12,719 nt of DNA from Candidatus Falkowiibacteriota bacterium (GTDB lineage: Bacteria > Patescibacteriota > Patescibacteriia > Patescibacteriales > SZUA-104), in the NCBI GenBank assembly GCA_003231075.1, contig QIIF01000084.1, positions 1-12,719 of the forward strand, written 5' to 3'. Position 1 is the stretch's first letter, and each line of letters begins with the position of its first letter. The notes beneath the pieces were generated by a model. It did not search any database. It was given only the letters and a program-made list of their open reading frames with translations, and was not told the DNA's origin. Below, one piece after another: positions 9,007 through 12,719 of this stretch. The position numbers and the translations under genes were made by a program.

Positions 9007-9786
9007 ATGTTTGATGATTTAAAATCACCATCATCCCAGGCGGATAATTCCGAACAGGGAGATGAACAAAAAAATAAGCCAGCCGGCGGAGAAGAAACTG
9101 ATATTCCAACCGCCCCGAAACAACAAGTGGAGGATATGTTCGCTGAAACAGATAAAACGCATGGCGCCCACTCCGGGTTAGAAGCAGAACAAGGTGAACA
9201 TTCGGTTAAACCGTCGGTTTTTCAGCCAAAATCGCCGGCTTCTTCCGAAGACATAGTGAGCGGTGAAAATAAGAGTGAAGGCGCGGATCAGTTGTCCGCG
9301 GAGGGATCACGGGGCATAAAGCATATTATTAAAAAATATACCGTGCTGGGTATAATAGCTTTGTCCGGGATTGTTATTTTGAGCGGAGGATGGTATGCTT
9401 ACAATAAGTTTTTCGCGGCGCGTGGCAGCTTGGTTCCGAAAGATAATATAAGTAAAACACAAACGCCTGAATCCAATAAAATAATAACAAAACAACAAAA
9501 TAGCGCAAAGGATGTTAAAGAGAATAAACAGGCGGTAAAGCCGATAACCAAGCCGTCTGATAAAGACCATGACGGATTATCCGACGCGGAAGAAGCAAAA
9601 TTGGGGACAAACCCGAATAATGTTGATACCGACGGCGACGGCTTATTTGACCGTGAAGAAGTTAAAGTGTATAAAACCGATCCGCTTAATCCCGATACCG
9701 ACGGAGATGGATTTTCTGACGGTGATGAAGTAAAAAACGGATATAATCCCAACGGACCGGGTAAATTGTATAAGATAAAAAAATAG
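9007..9786 (+). CDS. Single-pass membrane protein with extracytoplasmic TSP3 (calcium-binding type) repeats
   Basis: The product is 259 aa from ATG 9007; the frame is open back to an ATG at 8947 (279 aa). I prefer 9007 because MFDDLK is the N-terminus I associate with this Patescibacteria family, and the extra 20 residues are atypical. Residues 1-108 are polar and probably disordered and cytoplasmic (EDMFAETDK, VFQPKSP). A membrane helix lies at about 111-131 (VLGIIALSGIVILSGGWYAY). A Lys/Gln-rich linker follows, then at 184-251 TSP3-like repeats with three Asp-box turns (DKDHDG, DTDGDG, DTDGDG), ending NGYNPNGPGKL. Such Asp boxes bind Ca2+ in the thrombospondin family. It ends shortly after, without the extra domain of its neighbour. 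The membrane or envelope role is inferred and the partner is unknown. No Shine-Dalgarno is visible. Confidence 0.8.
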   Translation: MFDDLKSPSSQADNSEQGDEQKNKPAGGEETDIPTAPKQQVEDMFAETDKTHGAHSGLEAEQGEHSVKPSVFQPKSPASSEDIVSGENKSEGADQLSAEGSRGIKHIIKKYTVLGIIALSGIVILSGGWYAYNKFFAARGSLVPKDNISKTQTPESNKIITKQQNSAKDVKENKQAVKPITKPSDKDHDGLSDAEEAKLGTNPNNVDTDGDGLFDREEVKVYKTDPLNPDTDGDGFSDGDEVKNGYNPNGPGKLYKIKK

Positions 9787-9823
9787 TTAATTAGGGCTTA
9801 GTGAATAGTAAAAATATACTGCC

Positions 9824-9846
9824 TTGCGATTTTAAAATAATATAAT
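9824..9846 (+). promoter_or_regulatory. Weak candidate promoter before the PsbP-like membrane protein
   Basis: A TATAAT lies at 9841-9846, about 35 bases before the start at 9881. The only -35-like hexamer nearby, TTGCGA at 9824-9829, is just 11 bases away, too close for a standard sigma-70 promoter. The gene may instead be read through from the gene 94 bases upstream. Confidence 0.25.
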
Positions 9847-9880
9847 ATTCCTAATCATTAATTTACTAAACAACTAAAGA

Positions 9881-11212
9881 ATGTTTAATATATTAAAGAA
9901 AAAAAATAAAAACGAAGAATCAGGATTTGATATTGATAATAAAAAAAGCAAGGAGAAAGATTATAGAAAAGAAATAAATGATAATATTAATGTTTATGTA
10001 ATGCCTAAGCGTTTTCGTGTTGTTCACAAGCAAAAAAGCCGAGCTAAAACAACGGGTATTTTTATTATTGTCGCTGGAGTTTTATTTTTAATCGCCATAT
10101 CCGCGTTATTATATTTCTATTTAGTAAAAGAAAAACCGGCGGCAACTGAACCGGCTCCCCCTGTGGCTAATGTTAATATTAAAAAAAATAAAACTCCGAT
10201 TAAAAAAATAAAAAAAGAAGAAACGCAAAAACCGATTGTTGCTCCGGCAACGGTTGAAAGCCCTAAAAAAAGCTATATGAAAGCAAAAGTTGAATTTGAC
10301 GGGGTGGCGAATTTTAATGATTTTGAACAAATGATATTAAAGTATGGCAGCGTGAACAGAATAAAAGAATTTACAAAAGAAAAAAAAGAGGTTGAAGGTA
10401 TGCCAGATTCTTTCAAAAACAATATCGTATCATTGATAATACGGCAATCTATGCCGAAATTAAGCGAAATAAAGGATATAAAAGCAACAATAAAGGGTAA
10501 TACGGCTATATTATCCGCGGTCACCAATGATTTAAGCAAGAAGGGAACCATTCTTATGGCGCGTGAAAACAATGTTTGGAAATTAGACAGCGAAGGGTGG
10601 GAGAATGTAAAAGCAGAAACGAAAAATACCGAAATGAATCCGGTAAAACCGGCGGAGTTTAGCAACGGTTTGGATAGTGATAAAGATGGATTAACCGACA
10701 AAGAAGAGAACGCGATTGGAAGCGATTCAAACAATCCTGACAGCGACGGAGACGGTTATTCGGATTTAAGCGAACTTTTAAATTTATATAATCCGGACGG
10801 AGAGGGTAAATTAGAAGACAGTCCGGCGATTAAAAAGTATAAAAATAATACTTATGGCTACAGTTTACTTTATCCCGCCGGCTGGCTGATAAATAAAATA
10901 GAAGGGGATGATTCCGTTATTTTTAAATCAGGCGATAATTATTTTATTCAAGTTATCGTTCAAAAAAATGTTGATAAACAATCCATAGACGAATGGTATG
11001 AGAAGCAATTTAATACAGTTAATATAAATGATTCACAACGAATTTCCGGCGATAAATGGAGTGGAATTAAAAATGACGACGGTCTAACCGTTTATTTGAC
11101 AGATAATAACTATAACTATATTTACACGATTACTTATAATCTCGGCGATATGAATATCTCGGAGTATGGTAATATTTTTAATATGATGGTTAAAAGTTTT
11201 AAAGTTAATTAG
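9881..11212 (+). CDS. Single-pass membrane protein: NTF2-like, TSP3 repeat and PsbP-like domains
   Basis: The product is 443 aa. Residues 1-55 are charged and probably cytoplasmic. A membrane helix lies at about 57-82 (GIFIIVAGVLFLIAISALLY). A Pro/Lys linker (84-130) leads to an alpha+beta domain at about 132-245 ending in VWKLDSEGW, which resembles NTF2-like/lumazine-binding-type folds. Residues 262-310 carry two TSP3 Asp boxes (DSDKDG, DSDGDG) and end LYNPDGEGKL, homologous to the end of the upstream gene's product. Residues 318-443 match a PsbP-like domain (NNTYGYSLLYPAGW, then FKSGDNYFIQV, ending MMVKSFKV). The ectodomain is outside the membrane by topology. PsbP-like domains in non-photosynthetic bacteria have no settled function, so only an envelope role is inferred. 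The start has A/T-rich context and no clear Shine-Dalgarno. Confidence 0.82.
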   Translation: MFNILKKKNKNEESGFDIDNKKSKEKDYRKEINDNINVYVMPKRFRVVHKQKSRAKTTGIFIIVAGVLFLIAISALLYFYLVKEKPAATEPAPPVANVNIKKNKTPIKKIKKEETQKPIVAPATVESPKKSYMKAKVEFDGVANFNDFEQMILKYGSVNRIKEFTKEKKEVEGMPDSFKNNIVSLIIRQSMPKLSEIKDIKATIKGNTAILSAVTNDLSKKGTILMARENNVWKLDSEGWENVKAETKNTEMNPVKPAEFSNGLDSDKDGLTDKEENAIGSDSNNPDSDGDGYSDLSELLNLYNPDGEGKLEDSPAIKKYKNNTYGYSLLYPAGWLINKIEGDDSVIFKSGDNYFIQVIVQKNVDKQSIDEWYEKQFNTVNINDSQRISGDKWSGIKNDDGLTVYLTDNNYNYIYTITYNLGDMNISEYGNIFNMMVKSFKVN

Positions 11213-11260
11213 TAACTTTTAACGGACAGTTTGCTATAGCGATTTTTTCGGATAATTTAA

Positions 11261-11278
11261 ATAATAAAATTATCCACA
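11261..11278 (+). promoter_or_regulatory. DnaA box 1 in a repeated 18-mer
   Basis: ATAATAAAATTATCCACA contains the exact consensus DnaA box TTATCCACA (11270-11278). The same 18-mer with one change recurs at 11683-11700. Binding is inferred from consensus only. Confidence 0.5.
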
Positions 11279-11301
11279 GCGCCCCTTTTCACAAAATTAT
11301 T

Positions 11302-11321
11302 CCCCCCTTTTATTAGGGGGG
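11302..11321. terminator. C-run/G-run hairpin, possible terminator
   Basis: CCCCCCT (11302-11308) pairs with AGGGGGG (11315-11321) around a 6-base loop, and the G run continues to 11324. It is about 90 bases after the stop at 11212. There is no clean U-tract after the stem, so termination is uncertain; it may be a dispersed hairpin repeat. Confidence 0.35.
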
Positions 11322-11474
11322 GGGTATTAATTTTAAATAACAAATTTTAAATTTTACTCTACGAATTACGCTTGTCCGCTTTGGGCGGGAATGACAAAAG
11401 AAAAGGAGTTGGATGGCAAAAAGAGAATAATAATTTTTTAAATAATAATAAAATAAAATATTCGCAATTCGTTA

Positions 11475-11569
11475 GCGGACTGTTTGCGAACGAGAGTGAG
11501 CGGACAGTTTGCGGCTCGGCTCCAAACCCGCAAACTGTCCGTCCCGAAGCGTCGGGGCAAACAGTCCGC
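11475..11569. repeat. Nested palindrome of four 13-mer units
   Basis: The unit GCGGACWGTTTGC occurs forward at 11475-11487 and 11500-11512, and inverted at 11530-11541 (12 bases) and 11557-11569. The outer pair is a perfect 13-bp dyad. The inner arms 11501-11514 and 11528-11541 are a perfect 14-bp dyad with a 13-base loop. A third small stem, CCCGA/TCGGG around AGCG, lies in the right spacer. Another 12-base copy is at 11223-11234. This looks like a REP-type element; its function is unknown. Confidence 0.75.
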
Positions 11570-11659
11570 GCGGCGATATCACGGAAATAAGCAGATAATC
11601 ATTTTTCCGCAAAATCACATTATGTATTATACTTTCTACTATGCTTCCAATCCCAATTA

Positions 11660-11687
11660 TTGTTTTTTAACTATTTTGTGATATAAT
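11660..11687 (+). promoter_or_regulatory. Extended -10 promoter for the HEPN/MNT pair
   Basis: TTGTTT (11660-11665), a 16-base spacer and TATAAT (11682-11687) preceded by TGA (11679-11681) make a good TGn promoter. The start would be near 11694, inside the DnaA box at 11692-11700. The leader to the HEPN start is about 60 nt. Confidence 0.6.
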
Positions 11688-11691
11688 AAAG

Positions 11692-11700
11692 TTATCCACA
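11692..11700 (+). promoter_or_regulatory. DnaA box 2 overlapping the predicted transcription start
   Basis: Exact TTATCCACA begins five bases after the -10 hexamer. If DnaA binds here it would be placed to repress the HEPN promoter. This is consensus-based inference. Confidence 0.45.
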
Positions 11701-11753
11701 ATCATTACTCATTATAAAAATATCCCTCAAAAAACCTAAAATTGTAATTAATA

Positions 11754-12122
11754 ATGAAACAAGAAAAAAATATAAAACAAAATATAAAATACTGGCTTGC
11801 CGGCTCGGAAAAAGATTTTGACGCCGCCAAAGGCCTCTATAAATTAAAACATTATCCCCAGTGTCTATTTTTCTGCCATTTGAGTTTAGAAAAAATACTA
11901 AAAGCAATCGTTGTAAAAAGAATTAAAGATTACGCTCCGTTTATCCATGATTTAAGAAGATTATCAGAGATTGCAGGCGTGGAATTGGATAATGAAAGAA
12001 AAAAAATGTTGGATACTATTTTTACTTTTAATATCGCCGGCAGATACGCTGAAGAGAAATTTGATTTTTATAAAATAGACCTGTTGCCTAATAAGCTTCG
12101 TAACGAAATTTTCAGATTTTGA
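11754..12122 (+). CDS. HEPN-domain protein, C-terminally truncated by a MITE-like insertion
   Basis: As it stands this frame encodes 122 aa. Residues 11-54 fit the HEPN family (PF05168 type): WLAGSEKDFDAAKGLY, then CHLSLEKILKAIVV. FIHDLRRL (64-71) and FNIAGRYAEEKFDFYK (92-107) fit the family's later helices. It is not the HepT/DUF86 type: no Rx4HxY motif is seen, so RNase activity cannot be claimed. HEPN proteins paired with MNT nucleotidyltransferases form toxin-antitoxin or related modules. Residues 109-122 are encoded by the element inserted at 12076-12235, and the TGA stop lies inside it. The original 28 C-terminal codons persist at about 12239-12325, implying an ancestral protein of about 136 aa that overlapped the next gene by 31 bases. 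Whether the truncated protein folds is unknown. Confidence 0.8.
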   Translation: MKQEKNIKQNIKYWLAGSEKDFDAAKGLYKLKHYPQCLFFCHLSLEKILKAIVVKRIKDYAPFIHDLRRLSEIAGVELDNERKKMLDTIFTFNIAGRYAEEKFDFYKIDLLPNKLRNEIFRF

Positions 12123-12235
12123 GGAAATTTTTTCAAAAATTTTTGAGGGAATATGGCTATATTAGCGAAAAAATTTTTGGAAAAATTTACCAAAATATGG
12201 AAATTGCAGTAGGAGCTTATTAGGCAACAGGTCTA
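12076..12235. mobile_element. MITE-like non-autonomous element with 22-bp terminal inverted repeats
   Basis: The 22-base arms 12076-12097 and 12214-12235 are perfect reverse complements, with core AGACCTGTTGCCTAATAAG. The interior is A/T-rich and continues the dyad imperfectly toward a centre near 12155, so the whole element can fold into one long hairpin. No transposase is encoded. The flanks allow a 2-bp TA or a 3-bp AAT target duplication; removing the element under either model restores the HEPN frame. The GACCTGTTGC end resembles IS5-superfamily termini from memory, which is tentative. Confidence 0.85.
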
Positions 12236-12244
12236 ATATATAAT
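12217..12244 (+). promoter_or_regulatory. Possible hybrid promoter at the element's right end
   Basis: TATAAT at 12239-12244 lies in the original gene sequence just outside the element. TTATTA at 12217-12222, inside the right terminal repeat, is 16 bases away but matches the -35 consensus in only three positions. Transcription would start near 12251 and serve the nucleotidyltransferase gene at 12295. This is speculative. Confidence 0.3.
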
Positions 12245-12325
12245 GATAAAAATTACGCCGATAAATATTTAAAAATAACCAAAAATTTATTGCTATGGCT
12301 AAAAAAAGAATTCCTGAAAAAATAA
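12236..12325 (+). pseudogene. Severed 3' end of the HEPN gene
   Basis: From 12239 the frame reads YNDKNYADKY and continues to LLLWLKKEFLKK before TAA at 12323-12325. Lys-rich sequence with a WLKK end, following FYK, is typical of the final helix of HEPN proteins and matches what the truncated gene lacks. It has no start of its own. Its last 31 bases lie inside the next gene, recording the original overlapping HEPN-MNT arrangement. Confidence 0.8.
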
Positions 12326-12624
12326 ATAAAACAGTAAAAGATTACGCTATCAGATTATCCAAACAAGAAAAATTGCCGATCAGCAAGGTGATTATTTTTG
12401 GTTCTTACGCCAAAGGAAGCCAAAGGCAATGGAGCGATATTGATGTTTGCGTAGTTTCCCCTAAATTTAAAGACAGTATTCAGGCATTAAATTATTTATT
12501 ACAAATTAGGAATGATAAAGAAGTAAAAAGCGGATTAGAGCCGATTGGTTTTTCTATGAATGATTTCAAAAAAAGCAGCCCGCTGATAAATGAAATCCGA
12601 AAGACAGGGATTAGGGTTTTTTAA
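12295..12624 (+). CDS. MNT-type minimal nucleotidyltransferase, partner of the HEPN protein
   Basis: The product is 109 aa with the polymerase-beta-type nucleotidyltransferase signature: GSYAKG at 36-41 and DID at 48-50, i.e. GS followed by DxD at the usual distance, with Glu82 in GLEPIGF as a likely third acidic ligand. The length is normal for this family and no key residue is missing. In characterised MntA-HepT pairs the nucleotidyltransferase acts as antitoxin by adding AMP to the HEPN partner; applying this to a PF05168-type partner is inference. Before the element inserted, the HEPN stop lay 31 bases inside this gene, suggesting translational coupling that is now lost. No Shine-Dalgarno is visible. 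A TATAAT at 12239-12244 may now supply a promoter. Confidence 0.85.
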   Translation: MAKKRIPEKINKTVKDYAIRLSKQEKLPISKVIIFGSYAKGSQRQWSDIDVCVVSPKFKDSIQALNYLLQIRNDKEVKSGLEPIGFSMNDFKKSSPLINEIRKTGIRVF

Positions 12625-12649
12625 AGTGGATTCAGGGATTTCCCGAATA

Positions 12650-12698
12650 CCCCCTTGCCTGCCCCGCAGAGCGAAGCTCGCGCTGGGGATAAAGGGGG
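12650..12698. terminator. G/C-run hairpin after the nucleotidyltransferase gene
   Basis: CCCCC (12650-12654) faces GGGGG (12694-12698), CCCC (12662-12665) faces GGGG (12685-12688), and the tip is GAGC-GAA-GCTC (12669-12679). A smaller bulged dyad (12630-12648) sits just after the stop at 12624. Either could end transcription, but no U-tract follows, so a dispersed palindromic repeat is equally possible. Confidence 0.4.
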
Positions 12699-12719
12699 TG
12701 GGGGGTTTGATAGCCCTCT

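Larger units (their letters stand above)
11213..11753. other. 541-bp structured intergenic region
   Basis: No credible gene lies here; the two short open frames in it simply cross the palindromic repeats. From left to right it holds: a lone CGGACAGTTTGC (11223-11234); an exact DnaA box (11270-11278); a C-run/G-run hairpin (11302-11321); a stretch with CGGGAATGAC-type dispersed-repeat sequence near 11380-11420; a nested palindrome (11475-11569); and a promoter with a second exact DnaA box (11660-11700). Confidence 0.7.

Noticed and set aside
11401-11430. Gene with a perfect Shine-Dalgarno (AAAAGGAG) before ATG 11413
   Set aside because: The frame stops after five codons; it lies in CGGGAATGAC-type dispersed-repeat sequence.
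11475-11569. CRISPR array
   Set aside because: The repeats are only 13 bases, alternate in orientation and have unequal short spacers; no cas gene is present.
11372-11681. Two short + strand open frames (72 and 65 aa) in the intergenic region
   Set aside because: They run across the palindromic repeat, have repeat-derived Arg/Ser-rich translations, no promoter or start signal, and no recognisable domain.
11754-12122. Canonical HepT (DUF86) RNase toxin
   Set aside because: The Rx4HxY active-site motif is not present; the sequence fits the PF05168 HEPN type instead.

Overview
The window looks like a piece of a Patescibacteria (Candidate Phyla Radiation) genome, most likely of the Parcubacteria type. 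This is inferred from protein architecture: a TrbC/VirB2-like pilin membrane module fused to huge Ig-like surface regions, Asp-rich thrombospondin-type-3 (TSP3) repeats ending in a YNPxGxGKL signature, a PsbP-like tail, and A/T-rich gene starts without Shine-Dalgarno sequences. The long frames contain no in-frame TGA, and the only gene now ending in TGA does so inside an inserted element, so nothing suggests the UGA-glycine code. All supported genes are on the + strand.

Layout. Positions 1-157 hold an extended -10 promoter. Positions 158-2770 and 2829-8843 are two tandem surface-protein genes (870 and 2004 aa). They share a 129-residue membrane anchor (about 75% identical, no gaps) but have unrelated-looking ectodomains: Ig-like domains plus a phage-tail-sheath-like module in the first; Ig-like, IPT/TIG, a very Cys-rich stalk and two fibronectin III domains in the second. 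Positions 9007-9786 and 9881-11212 encode two single-pass membrane proteins carrying calcium-binding-type TSP3 repeats outside the membrane; the second also has an NTF2-like and a PsbP-like domain. Together the first four genes describe a cell-envelope locus whose ligands cannot be read from sequence.

Positions 11213-11753 are non-coding and structured: two exact DnaA boxes inside a repeated 18-mer, a C-run/G-run hairpin, a nested palindrome built from four copies of one 13-mer, and a good promoter. Downstream is a HEPN/MNT (toxin-antitoxin type) pair.

The clearest discovery is in that pair. A 160-bp MITE-like element (12076-12235), with perfect 22-bp terminal inverted repeats and near full-length self-complementarity, has split the HEPN gene. 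The lost C-terminal 28 codons remain readable immediately beyond the element and originally overlapped the MNT start. The HEPN protein now ends in element-encoded residues, while the nucleotidyltransferase partner is intact. The window ends in a G/C-run hairpin region.
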